Assembly: GCF_016741875.1 (NCBI RefSeq)
Contig: NZ_JAERRF010000035.1
Span: 1-64,000, forward strand
Direction: 5' to 3'
Source of the DNA: Streptomyces coffeae
GTDB lineage: Bacteria; Actinomycetota; Actinomycetes; Streptomycetales; Streptomycetaceae
DNA: 64,000 bases
Shown here: positions 16,305-25,181 of the stretch, in pieces
Layout: every line of letters starts with the position of its first letter
Position numbering within the stretch: the first letter of the stretch is position 1
Notes under the pieces: generated by a model
What the model saw: the letters and a program-made list of their open reading frames with translations, nothing else
What the model was told of the DNA's origin: nothing
Database searches by the model: none
Position numbers and translations under genes: made by a program

Positions 16305-17156
16305 CTACTCCGCTGTCGCGGACCCCTCCAGCAGGAACGCCTTCACCGCGGCGGCGAGTTGTCCCGGCTGGTCCTCGGGGATGAGGGTGTAGCTGTCGGT
16401 GATCTCCATGTGCTGCCCCTTGGGCAGCAACGCGGCCAGCCTGCGGCCGTGTTCGGGTGGCATGACCTTGTCCTCCGCGGCCCAGGCCACCAGCGCGGGG
16501 CGGTCGAAGTCCCGCAGCTTCTCGGCCCAGTTGTGGAGCTCGCTCTTCGCGGGCACGCCGAGGACGTACTTCCTCAGATCCCGGCGGATCTCCTTGGAGT
16601 TCCACAGCGGCTGGAACCACTGGTTCATGACCTCGTGCGGTACCGGCCGCTTGCTCATCCTCCCCCAGGTCATCGGCATCCGCCGCATCGGTGTGAGCTT
16701 CAGCAGTTTGAATGCGAGGTTGATGCCGCCGGGCATCTTGGCCGACAGGTACAAATTGCTGCCGGGCAGCCCCGGCGGGAAATTCCCGAAGGCCTCGCAG
16801 GACGTGATGACAAGGCGTCCGATCCGCTGGTCACGGCCGTCGGCGACCAGGGCCTGCGCGCCGCCCCAGTCGTTCATCCCCAGGGTGACGTCGTGCAGAT
16901 CGAGCCGCTCCAGGAATTCGGCGACCAGCCGCGCCACGCCCAGGATCGACAGATCCGCGTCGGGGCGCATCGGACGCCGGTGTCCGCCCAGCGGCAGTGT
17001 GGGCACCACGCACCGGAAGTCGTCGCGCAGCTCGGCGACCACATTCCGCCACAGCGAACCGTCCATGGCCACGCCGTGCAGGAGGACTACCACCGGACCG
17101 TCGCCACCGGTGTCCTCGTACTCGATGGTCCCTGCCGAGAGTTCCACCTCAGCCAT
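16305..17156 (-). CDS. alpha/beta hydrolase with aspartate nucleophile (epoxide hydrolase/dehalogenase-like)
   Basis: A 283-residue alpha/beta-hydrolase. The oxyanion loop is LLHGVAMDGSLW (about residue 26). The nucleophile elbow reads GMNDWGGAQAL with Asp96 in the position usually held by serine. The DWGG signature is typical of epoxide hydrolases and haloalkane/haloacid dehalogenases. The acid is probably in the AAEDKVMPPEHG segment, and the base histidine in the preserved C-terminus near QLAAAVKAFL. ATG 17156 follows TTGGGAG, so the start at 17255 is not preferred. It lies upstream of the desaturase on the same strand, which would allow an epoxy- or halo-fatty-acid role, but the substrate is not known. 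Confidence 0.82.
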   Translation of the reverse strand: MAEVELSAGTIEYEDTGGDGPVVVLLHGVAMDGSLWRNVVAELRDDFRCVVPTLPLGGHRRPMRPDADLSILGVARLVAEFLERLDLHDVTLGMNDWGGAQALVADGRDQRIGRLVITSCEAFGNFPPGLPGSNLYLSAKMPGGINLAFKLLKLTPMRRMPMTWGRMSKRPVPHEVMNQWFQPLWNSKEIRRDLRKYVLGVPAKSELHNWAEKLRDFDRPALVAWAAEDKVMPPEHGRRLAALLPKGQHMEITDSYTLIPEDQPGQLAAAVKAFLLEGSATAE

Positions 17157-17455
17157 CTGCGCAATCTCCCAACGGTCGGCGAACGAAGGCGGGGTGCCTG
17201 TCTCACGACTGGGGTGGATCTGACTGGCGCTTGGAGTCACTCTGTCGACAACCACGCTAGCGGCCGTAAGACGGAATCCAGGAAAGCATCCGTGTCCTCT
17301 TAATGCCAGCTAATCGGAGGGGAATGACAGGAAGTTGCCCATCGCCCCTATTCTCTGAACCGTCGACCATAGGATATTGCTCACGAAAGTCTTGAGAATG
17401 CCTGTCGGTAGCAGGTGCTATCACGGTCGGCATGACCACCACGCCATACGAGGAA

Positions 17456-19408
17456 TTACCGCTCCTGGTCGGCGACGTACGACGAGATCCAGGCCAGCGG
17501 CGCGTTCCAGTTGATGGTGATCTCGTTGGTGGAGAACGCCATGATGTCGTCCGTGTAGCACATCGCCGGGGCACAGCCCTTCATCCGCTTCTTCGAAATC
17601 GGGTCCTCAAGACCGGAGTTCGGCCCACCGGCCAGCGAACCAGGCGCCGGGTGCGGCAGCTTGGGGTCGAGCTGATGTGCCCAGAAGCGGTGGTGCTGGT
17701 TGTGCGAGTCCCGTTCGCCGTAGCCGGTCACGTAGGACTGGTTGAGCGGGTTTCCGCCCAGCAGATAGTCCATGCCGCGCAGCACCGCGTCACGGTAGCG
17801 GGGCTTGCCGGTCAGGTCATGCGCGGTGGCGAGGACGACCATGTTGTTCAGCACCTGGCTGTTGGAGCCCCACTCGTACGCACCGCCCTTGGGCGCGTAG
17901 GGAACGCCGTAGGCCGACTTCGCGGAGAACGAGGCGTAGCGGTCGGCGGCCTTGGTGACCGTCGAACGGACCGCGGCGCGCTGCTCGCCGGTGAGGCTGT
18001 TGGGCACGGTGGCCAGGTCAAGCGCGCCGAGCCCCGCCACGGACGCCCAGGACACCCCGCTGACGCGCGGGAAGAGCGCGTCGGTGTCGCCGTGCAGCGG
18101 CGAGGTGAGGAACGCCTTGCGGTAGGTGTCCTCGCCGGTGGTGATGAACAGCTCGGACGCCGCCCAGTAGAACTCGTCCCGGACGTCGCGGTCGCCGTAC
18201 GCGCCGCCCCCGACGGAATCCTTGTCGCCGGCGTACTTCTTCGGGTGTGCCTTGGCCGCGTCCCACGCGGTCCGGGCCACCTCCAGGCACCGGGCCGCAT
18301 ACTCCGCGTCGTACGGCTGGAAGAGGCGGGCAGCCTGCGCGGCGGTGGCCGCGAGGTTGAGGGTGGCCGCGGTGGACGGGGCGCGCAGCTCACGCGGCTG
18401 CTTGTCCTGGTCCGGCCTGGTCGGTAGCCCGGTCCACTGCTTGTCGTGCACCTTATGGAACGCCATTCCGGCGAACGGCTTGCCCTTCGGCACCTGCATG
18501 CGCATCAGGAAGTCCATCTCCCAGCGGGCCTCGTCGAGGACGTCCGGGGTGCCGTTGCCACGCTCGGGCACCCGGAGCCGGCCGTCGCCCAGCGGCGCGG
18601 CGTCGGCGCCCGGGGCGGTGAGGGTCCGCTCGTACATGGACATCAGCTGGGCCACGGAGATGCCGCCGTTGACGACGTACTTGCCGTGGTCACCGGCGTC
18701 GTACCAGCCACCGGAGACATCGCGCCGGTAGTCGCATACGCCCTTCGTGCAGCGCGCTTCGGTGTCTCCGCGGTGCGGAGCCTTCTTGTCGTGGCCCGCG
18801 GGCCGGGCATAGGCGTCGCCCACGAACTTCTTGTCGATCTTGATACCGCTGCGGTTGTGGTAGAAGTACGCCAGCGCGTCGGAGCGCAGCGAGCCGTAGA
18901 GGTTGTCGCCGATGGTGAACGGCTCGCTCTTCTTCCCGCCGATGGTGATGGTGTATCCCGTGCCCGGGGCGGTGACCTCGCTGAAGTCGATGGTCTGCAC
19001 GTTCTGCCGGGAGCTGCGGTCGACCCCGGCGGGGGTGGTGGTCCCACCGGCCCGCCTGATGCCGTCGGCGTCCCGGAGGGTCCAGGTCAGGGGCTTGGTG
19101 GCAGGAGTGACGACGGTGCCCTTCTTGGGTCCGTGCGTCGGGTAGCCGACCTGGTTCACGCGCACCGGGGAGCCGGTGTCGACCTTGGGGCGGGCCGCCC
19201 CGGCGCCACGCGGACCGGAGTGGTCCGCGGCCACTGCCGCGGGTGCGGTCAGAGCGCCCAGGGCCAGCCCCGCGGCGACCGCCGCACCCAGCGTGCGCCG
19301 GCGGCGGTCGGTGCGGGCGAGGGCAGGACGTGTCCGGGGAGCAGAGTGAATCAAGGCGTCAGTACTTCCGAAGCGGGGGCAGAGGCAGTGCAGCAGTACG
19401 GCAGCCAC
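17456..19408 (-). CDS. secreted glycoside hydrolase family 9 endoglucanase
   Basis: A protein of up to 650 residues with a twin-arginine-like or Sec signal (RRRRTLGAAVAAGLALGALT...AVA, about residues 35-60). An N-terminal Ig-like CelD_N domain follows (VRVNQVGYPT, about 80-175), then a GH9 (alpha/alpha)6 barrel. Catalytic signatures are GGWYDAGDHGKYVVNGG (aspartate base) and the C-terminal NEITINWNAPLAW (acid). No cellulose-binding domain is visible. The start is unsure: the GTG at 19408 gives an odd cysteine-rich leader, and TTG or GTG codons closer to the signal peptide are possible. It cleaves beta-1,4-glucan outside the cell, complementing the GH5 at 57114. Confidence 0.92.
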   Translation of the reverse strand: MAAVLLHCLCPRFGSTDALIHSAPRTRPALARTDRRRRTLGAAVAAGLALGALTAPAAVAADHSGPRGAGAARPKVDTGSPVRVNQVGYPTHGPKKGTVVTPATKPLTWTLRDADGIRRAGGTTTPAGVDRSSRQNVQTIDFSEVTAPGTGYTITIGGKKSEPFTIGDNLYGSLRSDALAYFYHNRSGIKIDKKFVGDAYARPAGHDKKAPHRGDTEARCTKGVCDYRRDVSGGWYDAGDHGKYVVNGGISVAQLMSMYERTLTAPGADAAPLGDGRLRVPERGNGTPDVLDEARWEMDFLMRMQVPKGKPFAGMAFHKVHDKQWTGLPTRPDQDKQPRELRAPSTAATLNLAATAAQAARLFQPYDAEYAARCLEVARTAWDAAKAHPKKYAGDKDSVGGGAYGDRDVRDEFYWAASELFITTGEDTYRKAFLTSPLHGDTDALFPRVSGVSWASVAGLGALDLATVPNSLTGEQRAAVRSTVTKAADRYASFSAKSAYGVPYAPKGGAYEWGSNSQVLNNMVVLATAHDLTGKPRYRDAVLRGMDYLLGGNPLNQSYVTGYGERDSHNQHHRFWAHQLDPKLPHPAPGSLAGGPNSGLEDPISKKRMKGCAPAMCYTDDIMAFSTNEITINWNAPLAWISSYVADQER

Positions 19409-19716
19409 CGTTCCGCTGCTCGCCGAAGAGGGTCCGAGGACTCACGGGACATCTCGTGAACGTCACCGTGTGCGACACTACGGATGCGTCGCGCTATGTC
19501 AGCGGTGGATGTCCCGCACGTGCGACTCGGACCCCTCAACGGCTTTTTCCATACGCCAGACCCTAGGGAACCGGTCTGGCCTGCGGCTTCGTACGCCTAG
19601 CCGAAATTTCGGTGCACCAATCGAACGATCCCGACTCATTCAATGGAGGGAGGGCGACGGGTCCGTGACGGCCGCTGCCCTGGCCAGACGGCTCCCTGGT
19701 CGGACTGCCCACGCCG
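19409..19716 (-). other. intergenic region between glpD end and GH9 start
   Basis: No gene is visible in these 308 bases. They should hold the terminator of the tetR-glpD unit and the promoter of the cellulase gene. The only strong structure is the inverted repeat listed at 19556-19579. No copy of the known CebR-type operator was recognised by eye. Confidence 0.6.
19556..19579. promoter_or_regulatory. inverted repeat upstream of the GH9 cellulase gene
   Basis: CCAGACC (19556-19562) and GGTCTGG (19573-19579) form a perfect 7-bp dyad with a 10-base spacer. It lies about 150 bases upstream of the cellulase start. It may be an operator, or the weak terminator of glpD; no T-run follows on either strand. 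Confidence 0.4.
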
Positions 19717-21291
19717 TCACACCCGGTCGGCCACCGCCGCCAGTGCCTCGCGGGCCGCGTCCATCGCCGCGGCCCGGTCCTCGGGGACCAGGCCGATCCG
19801 GGTGCGGCGGTCCAGCAGGTCGGACTCGTCGAGGGCGCCTTCGTGGCGTACGGCCCACAGGAGTTCGGCGCGGCTGGTCCGCACCCCGGCGGCCACCGGT
19901 TCGGCCTGCTGGGGGTCGGCGTCGGCGAGGGCTTGCACGGCGGGGGCCTCGGTGCCGTAGCGCTCGACCAGCCTGCGGGGCGCGGCCAGGGTGGCCAGGG
20001 CGGACCGGGGTGCGGCGCCCACCAGGGGGAGCCGGGAGGTGCGGCAGGGCCGGGGCGCGTCCAGGCGGCCCGCGGTGAGCGCGGCGTCCACGGCGTCCTG
20101 GGCCATCCGGCGGTAGGTGGTGAGCTTGCCGCCGACAACGGTCACCACGCCCTCGGGCGAGGTGAGCACGGCGTGGCGGCGGGAGATGTCGGCGGTGCGG
20201 GTGGTGCCTTCGGTCTCCAGCAGGGGACGCAGCCCCGCGAAGGCGCCCACCACGTCCTCGCGGCGGACCGGCACATCGAGCACAGACCCCAGGATGTCCA
20301 GCAGGAAACCGATGTCGGACTCCGGCGCCTCGGGCACGTCCGGCAGCGGGCCGTCCACGGGCTCGTCGGTCAGCCCCACGTACACCCGGCCGTCGTCCTG
20401 GGGGAGCACCAGGACGAAGCGGTTGGTCTCGCCGGGGACGGGGATGTGCAGTCCGGTGCGCAAGCCCCCCAGGCTCTCCGCGCGCAGCACCAGATGGGTG
20501 CCGCGGGAGGGGCGCAGCCGGATGCCCTCGGTCAGCTCGGCGGCCCAGACCCCGGTGGCGTTGATGACGGTCCGGGCCCGGATGCGGATCTCCTGCCCGG
20601 TGAGTTCATCGCGGACCAGGGCCTCTCCACCGGCGAGGGACAGGGCGCGGGTGCGGGTGAGCACCCGGGCGCCGTGTCCGGCGGCGGTGCGCGCGATGGC
20701 GGTCACCAGCCGTGCGTCGTCGGCGAGTTGGCCGTCCCAGGACAGCAGCCCGCCGCGCAGGCTCTGCCGCCGCAGGCCGGGCGCCGCGGCCAGGGTCTCG
20801 ACGGCGGACAGCCGCCGGGGGCCGGGCAGGGTGGCGCGGCCGGTGCGCGCGGACAGCCGCAGCACATCACCGGCGCGCAGCCCGGCCCGGACCAGGGCGG
20901 CGTTGCGGTGCGAGGTGAGGGCGGTCAGCGGCATGACGAAGGACTGGGCGCGCACCAGGTGCGGGGCGGTGCGCTCCATCAGCACGCCGCGCTCCACCGC
21001 GCTCTCGTAGGCCACGTCGACATCACCGGTGGCCAGGTAGCGCAGTCCGCCATGGACCAGCTTGGAGCTCCAGCGGGAGGTGCCGAAGGCCAGGTCGTGG
21101 GCGTCCACCGCGGCGACCGACAGGCCCCGTGAGGCGGCGTCCAGGGCGGCTCCGGCGCCGGTGACGCCGAGGCCCACGACGAGTACATCAACGCAGGCAC
21201 CGGCGCCGCCCGCGGCCAGTTCCTCCAGTTCCCGGGAGCGGCGCGTGGCGTTGAGGGAGTAGTCGGGGCGGGGACCCGCGGCAGCACTCAT
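19717..21291 (-). CDS. glpD: glycerol-3-phosphate dehydrogenase (FAD, GlpD-like)
   Basis: A 524-residue flavoprotein that oxidises sn-glycerol-3-phosphate to DHAP and passes electrons to the quinone pool at the membrane. The N-terminal FAD motif is VLVVGLGVTGAGAALDAASRG (about residue 35). It is followed by the family block TSRWSSKLVHGGLRYL (about 70) and the C-terminal GGKLTTYRRMAQD (about 395). A C-terminal helical cap of about 110 residues completes the family length. ATG 21289-21291 overlaps the tetR stop as ATGA, so the 659-residue frame is rejected. The overlap means glpD is co-transcribed with, and probably repressed by, the TetR protein. Confidence 0.93.
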   Translation of the reverse strand: MSAAAGPRPDYSLNATRRSRELEELAAGGAGACVDVLVVGLGVTGAGAALDAASRGLSVAAVDAHDLAFGTSRWSSKLVHGGLRYLATGDVDVAYESAVERGVLMERTAPHLVRAQSFVMPLTALTSHRNAALVRAGLRAGDVLRLSARTGRATLPGPRRLSAVETLAAAPGLRRQSLRGGLLSWDGQLADDARLVTAIARTAAGHGARVLTRTRALSLAGGEALVRDELTGQEIRIRARTVINATGVWAAELTEGIRLRPSRGTHLVLRAESLGGLRTGLHIPVPGETNRFVLVLPQDDGRVYVGLTDEPVDGPLPDVPEAPESDIGFLLDILGSVLDVPVRREDVVGAFAGLRPLLETEGTTRTADISRRHAVLTSPEGVVTVVGGKLTTYRRMAQDAVDAALTAGRLDAPRPCRTSRLPLVGAAPRSALATLAAPRRLVERYGTEAPAVQALADADPQQAEPVAAGVRTSRAELLWAVRHEGALDESDLLDRRTRIGLVPEDRAAAMDAAREALAAVADRV

Positions 21292-21887
21292 GGGGCGAGG
21301 ATCCTTTCCAGGATGAGGCGGACTTCCGCGTAGAAGGCGGTGTCGTCCAGTTCGGGATCGGTGTCGTCGGTCATGGTCTGCAAGGACAGGGCGAACGACT
21401 GGAGCACCAGCACCAGGGCACGGGCCTGGCGCACCGGGTGGTCTTCGCGGACCGTGCCGTCCGCGTGGCCGCGCCGCAGTGCTTCCTCGATGAACTCCAG
21501 CACCCGGTTCTGGCTCGCCCCCCGGCGGTCGAAGAGGTAGGGGAGCATCAGCTCGGGGTCGACGTCGAGGATCTTGCGGAGCAGCGGGTGGGCGCGCAGC
21601 GCCTGGAGCCCGCTCATGAGGGCGTCGACGAGCGGCGCGTCCGCCGTCCCGAGCGGGCCCGGGTGCGGCATGGCGCCCACGGTGACGGCCAGCCACTCCC
21701 GGGTCATGAGGTCGCCGACCAGCCCCCGTACATCGGGCCAGCGCCGGTAGAGCGTCATCCGGGATACGCCCGCGCGGCGCGCGACGTCGGTCAGGGTCGT
21801 GCGCCGGACGCCGACCGCCAGCACACAGTCCCGTGCGGCGTCGAGCACGGCGTCGTCATCCCGAGAGGTGTTGCGTTTGGACGTCAT
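21288..21887 (-). CDS. TetR-family regulator of the glpD unit
   Basis: A 199-residue TetR-type repressor. The helix-turn-helix is TLTDVARRAGVSRMTLYRRW (about residues 36-55), and the rest is a ligand-binding helical bundle. It lies in the same transcript as glpD (ATGA overlap) and diverges from the alkyl-DHAP-synthase-like gene at 22024. The operator-like dyad at 21890-21902 lies right at its start, so autoregulation is likely, and control of the divergent operon is possible. The ligand may be a glycerolipid or an acyl compound by context; this is inference. Confidence 0.9.
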   Translation of the reverse strand: MTSKRNTSRDDDAVLDAARDCVLAVGVRRTTLTDVARRAGVSRMTLYRRWPDVRGLVGDLMTREWLAVTVGAMPHPGPLGTADAPLVDALMSGLQALRAHPLLRKILDVDPELMLPYLFDRRGASQNRVLEFIEEALRRGHADGTVREDHPVRQARALVLVLQSFALSLQTMTDDTDPELDDTAFYAEVRLILERILAP

Positions 21888-21904
21888 CTGTCACAGTGTA
21901 ACGG
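21888..21904 (-). promoter_or_regulatory. TetR operator and probable leaderless promoter
   Basis: On the minus strand this reads CCGTTACACTGTGACAG directly before the tetR ATG. GTTACA-C-TGTGAC is a dyad with one mismatch. TACACT inside it ends seven bases before the A of the start codon, so it can serve as a -10 box for a leaderless mRNA; TTCGCC 18 bases further up could be the -35. No ribosome binding site is visible. Confidence 0.55.
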
Positions 21905-22023
21905 CGGAAGCGGCGCCAGGCGAAGGCCGGGCCCCGCCCCGGGCGCGAGTGATCCGCACCGCGAAGCACGGTCGAACCGCGCCGAGAAGCACGGCTGAGC
22001 CGCACGGAGAAGCGAGGAATCAG

Positions 22024-23637
22024 GTGGAGTCGACAGACATGCTGTGGAATGGCTGGGGCGATCCGGACCGGGCGGAGCCGCTGCCCGAGCCGGTCGTCGG
22101 CCTGCTGGGCGAACTGCTCGGCGTACGGCCGTCCGACGGCCGCTCCGTCGCCCTGGAGGCCGCCCGGCCCCGCGCCTCCCGGCTGACCGAGGGCGCCCGC
22201 GAGGCGTTCGCCGGGATCGTCGGCGCGGAGCACGTCCGCACCGACGCCGAGAGCCGGGTCCGCCGCACCCGTGGCAAGTCCACGCCCGATCTGCTGCGCA
22301 TGCGGTCCGGCGCCGTCGAGGACGCCCCCGACGCGGTGGTGCGGCCCGGCAGCCACGACGAGGTCGTCGCCGTTCTGCGGCTGTGCGCCGAGCGCCGGAT
22401 CGCGGTCGTCCCGTTCGGCGGCGGCACCAGCGTCGTCGGCGGGCTCGCCCCCGGCGGCCACGACTGCTTCGTCACGCTCGACCTGCGCCGGATGAACCGG
22501 CTGATCGACGTGGACACCGTCTCCCGCACCGCGGTGCTCGAACCCGGCCTGCGCGGTCCCGAGGCCGAGGCCCTGCTCGCCGAACACGGCTACACCCTGG
22601 GCCACTTTCCGCAGTCCTTCGAGTGGGCGACGATCGGCGGATTCGCCGCCGCGCGCTCCAGCGGCCAGGCGTCGGCGGGCTACGGCCGCTTCGACGACAT
22701 GGTGACCGCCCTGCGCGTGGCCACCCCCGAGGGCACCTGGGAGACCGGCCGCACCGCGCCGCGCTCGGCCGCCGGACCGGATCTGCGCCAGCTGGTGCTG
22801 GGCTCCGAGGGTGCCTTCGGCGTGATCACCTCGGTGACCGTGCGGATCCGGCCACGCCCCGCCACCCGCGTCTACGAGGGCTGGCGCTTCACCTCCTTCG
22901 AGGCGGGCCGCGACGCGCTGCGCGCCCTGGCCCAGGACGGCCCGCTGCCCACCGTGCTGCGGCTGTCCGACGAGACCGAGACCCTGGTGGGCCTGGCCGA
23001 CCCCGCCGCCATCGGGAAGGGCGCCTCGGAGTCGGGATGTCTGGCCGTCGCCGGATACGAGGGCAGTGTCGAAGAGGTGGCGGCCCGCAGGGAACGCGCC
23101 CACGCCGCGCTGCGCGCCCATGACGGCACCTTCCTCGGTGAGGAGCCCGGCGAGAAGTGGAACCACGGCCGCTACTCCGCCCCGTATCTGCGCGACGCGC
23201 TGCTCGACGTGGGCGCGCTGGCGGAGACCCTGGAGACCGCCACGTACTGGTCGCAGATCCCCACGCTGTACGAGAACGTGCGCACCGCGCTGACCACGGC
23301 CCTGTCCGACGCGGGCACCCCGCCGGTGGTGCTGTGCCATGTCTCGCACGTCTATCCCGCGGGCGCGTCGCTGTACTTCACCGTGCTCAGCGCCCAGGGC
23401 GACAAGCCCGAGGAGCACTGGGCGGCCGCCAAGCGGGCGGCGTGCGACGCGATCCTCGCCTCCGGCGGCACCATCAGCCACCACCATGGGGTGGGCACCG
23501 ACCACCGGGACTGGTACGCACAGGAGATCGGTCCGCTGGGTGTGGAGGTACTGCACGCCGTGAAGAACCGGCTCGACCCGTCCGGCATCCTCAACCCGGG
23601 TATTCTCCTGCCGCCCCTGACGTCCCCCGGAGCGTAG
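22024..23637 (+). CDS. FAD-binding oxidase, alkyldihydroxyacetonephosphate-synthase-like
   Basis: A 537-residue VAO/PCMH flavoprotein. The FAD_binding_4 domain shows DAVVRPGSHDEVVAVLRLCAE and PFGGGTSVVGGL (about residues 105-145). The C-terminal oxidase domain ends with GTISHHHGVGTDHRDW and NRLDPSGILNPG. The HHHG segment and overall length match the alkyl-DHAP synthase group. Those enzymes swap the acyl chain of acyl-DHAP for a fatty alcohol to make ether lipids, but many bacterial members are uncharacterised. GTG 22024 follows AGCGAGGAA. It is followed after 2 bases by the lipid-kinase gene and diverges from tetR-glpD, whose product is DHAP. An ether-glycerolipid role is an inference from that context. 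Confidence 0.82.
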   Translation: MESTDMLWNGWGDPDRAEPLPEPVVGLLGELLGVRPSDGRSVALEAARPRASRLTEGAREAFAGIVGAEHVRTDAESRVRRTRGKSTPDLLRMRSGAVEDAPDAVVRPGSHDEVVAVLRLCAERRIAVVPFGGGTSVVGGLAPGGHDCFVTLDLRRMNRLIDVDTVSRTAVLEPGLRGPEAEALLAEHGYTLGHFPQSFEWATIGGFAAARSSGQASAGYGRFDDMVTALRVATPEGTWETGRTAPRSAAGPDLRQLVLGSEGAFGVITSVTVRIRPRPATRVYEGWRFTSFEAGRDALRALAQDGPLPTVLRLSDETETLVGLADPAAIGKGASESGCLAVAGYEGSVEEVAARRERAHAALRAHDGTFLGEEPGEKWNHGRYSAPYLRDALLDVGALAETLETATYWSQIPTLYENVRTALTTALSDAGTPPVVLCHVSHVYPAGASLYFTVLSAQGDKPEEHWAAAKRAACDAILASGGTISHHHGVGTDHRDWYAQEIGPLGVEVLHAVKNRLDPSGILNPGILLPPLTSPGA

Positions 23638-23639
23638 CC

Positions 23640-24518
23640 ATGCGCCACTTCACCGCCGTCGTCAAACCCACCTCGGGCAGCTCGGGCAGCGAGTCCCTGG
23701 TCCCGCTGGCCCGCGCCCTCCGCGAAGGGGGCGCGGAGCTCGAAGTCGAGTACAGCCGCAGTCTCGGCCATGCGCGGGACCTCGCCCTGCGCGCGGCCGA
23801 GCGGGGCCGGGTGGTCCTCGGTGTGGGCGGCGACGGGCTGGCGGGGCGGGTCGTCGGCGCCCTGGCCGGGACCGACGCCGTCGCGGGCATCGTGCCCGCG
23901 GGCCGGGGCAATGACTTCGCCCGCGCGCTCGGACTGCCCGAGAAGGTGGCGGACCTCGCCGAAGTGCTGCTGCACGCCGAACCCGTGAAGACCGATGCCA
24001 TCGAGATCGAGTCCGCCGTCCACCAGCGGATGGCGGTCCTGGGCAGTGTGTACGCGGGCGTCGACGCCCTGGCCAACCGGCACGCCGACGACTACCGTGC
24101 GCTGGGCGGCGCCGCCTCGTACTACATGGGCGGACTGCGGGCCGTCACCACCTGGCGGCCCGCCCACTACCGCATCACCATCGACGGAACCCCGCACGAG
24201 CGCACCGGATACACCGTGGTGGCGGCCAACTCCGGCTACTACGGCTTCGGCCGGCAGATCGCGCCCGGCGCCTCGGTGCGCGACGGTGTGCTCGATGTGG
24301 TGGTCATCCACCATGCCTCACGGCTGCTGTTCTTCAGCATGATGAACGAGCTCAAGACCGGACGGCACATCCGGCGGCCGGAGGTGGAGATCCTGCACGG
24401 ACGCGAGGTGCGTATCGAGGCCGACCGGGCGCTGCCCTACGGCGCCGACGGCGAGGTGGAGGCCGAACTGCCGGTGACGGCACGGGTGTTGCCGGAGGCG
24501 CTGCACCTGCTCTGCTGA
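23640..24518 (+). CDS. diacylglycerol/lipid kinase family protein
   Basis: A 292-residue DAGK-catalytic-domain protein. It has the nucleotide-binding VLGVGGDGLAGRVVGAL (family GGDGT/N, here GGDGL) at about residue 60 and VPAGRGNDFARALGLP (about 83), followed by the beta-sandwich C-terminal domain with YGADGE near the end. It phosphorylates a lipid hydroxyl with ATP at the membrane. It starts two bases after the flavoenzyme stop, so they are co-translated. The pairing with glpD and an ADPS-like enzyme suggests glycerolipid remodelling. The exact lipid is unknown. Confidence 0.88.
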   Translation: MRHFTAVVKPTSGSSGSESLVPLARALREGGAELEVEYSRSLGHARDLALRAAERGRVVLGVGGDGLAGRVVGALAGTDAVAGIVPAGRGNDFARALGLPEKVADLAEVLLHAEPVKTDAIEIESAVHQRMAVLGSVYAGVDALANRHADDYRALGGAASYYMGGLRAVTTWRPAHYRITIDGTPHERTGYTVVAANSGYYGFGRQIAPGASVRDGVLDVVVIHHASRLLFFSMMNELKTGRHIRRPEVEILHGREVRIEADRALPYGADGEVEAELPVTARVLPEALHLLC

Positions 24519-24584
24519 ACGAGATGTGCTGAACCTGGTCTGCTGACCGGCAGCAACGATGGAGGAGCCGATGAGGAGAGGCCG

Positions 24585-25070
24585 ATGACGGATGACATGG
24601 TGTCCGAGACCATCCGGATCGCCCGCCCGCCGCGGGCGGTGTACGACACGGTGACGCGGGTGGCCGACATGGGCCGCTGGAGCCCCGAGTGCACCGGGGG
24701 CGAAGTCAAGGGCGGCGTCGCCACGGAGATACGTGCGGGGACGCGGTTCACCGGGCACAACCGCTCCGACCGGCGCCCGTGGTCGACCGCGTGCACCGTT
24801 ACCGCGGCCGACCCCGGCGAGCGTTTCACCTTCGTGGTCCGCGCCGCGGGGCTGCGCATCGCGGTCTGGAGCTACCGCTTCGAACCGCTCGACGAGGGCC
24901 GGGCCACCCAGGTCACCGAAACCTGGATCGACCAGCGCGGAGGGCTGATGCGCCTCATCAGCCCGGTGGTCTCCGGGGTGCGCGACCGGGCCGAGTTCAA
25001 CCGGCGCGGCATGCGGCAGACCCTGCAACGGCTCAAGGAGGCGCTGGAGGAGGAACACCGGACGGTCTGA
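24585..25070 (+). CDS. SRPBCC (polyketide cyclase/dehydrase-like) family protein
   Basis: A 161-residue START-fold protein. It begins with the ETIRIARPPRAVYDTVTRVADMGRWSP pattern of Polyketide_cyc2 members and ends with a long amphipathic helix (FNRRGMRQTLQRLKEALEEE). Such proteins bind hydrophobic ligands in a deep cavity, and most small ones have no shown enzyme activity. It lies 66 bases after the lipid kinase and is likely the third gene of that operon, perhaps handling a lipid. A palindromic hairpin follows its stop. Confidence 0.82.
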   Translation: MTDDMVSETIRIARPPRAVYDTVTRVADMGRWSPECTGGEVKGGVATEIRAGTRFTGHNRSDRRPWSTACTVTAADPGERFTFVVRAAGLRIAVWSYRFEPLDEGRATQVTETWIDQRGGLMRLISPVVSGVRDRAEFNRRGMRQTLQRLKEALEEEHRTV

Positions 25071-25083
25071 GGACGAGTGCGGG

Positions 25084-25121
25084 GCCGTCCGGGCGCCGTG
25101 CGTACCCGGCGACCGGACGGC
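25084..25121 (+). terminator. hairpin after the SRPBCC gene
   Basis: GCCGTCCGG (25084-25092) pairs with CCGGACGGC (25113-25121) across a 20-base loop, 13 bases after the stop codon. There is no T-run, as is common in Streptomyces. It is a candidate terminator for the flavoenzyme-kinase-SRPBCC operon. Confidence 0.45.
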
Positions 25122-25181
25122 TCGGGCACCCGGGCGGAAAGGGTGTGGGCGCGGTTCCCGCACCCGGGGTACGGTCCGCCC

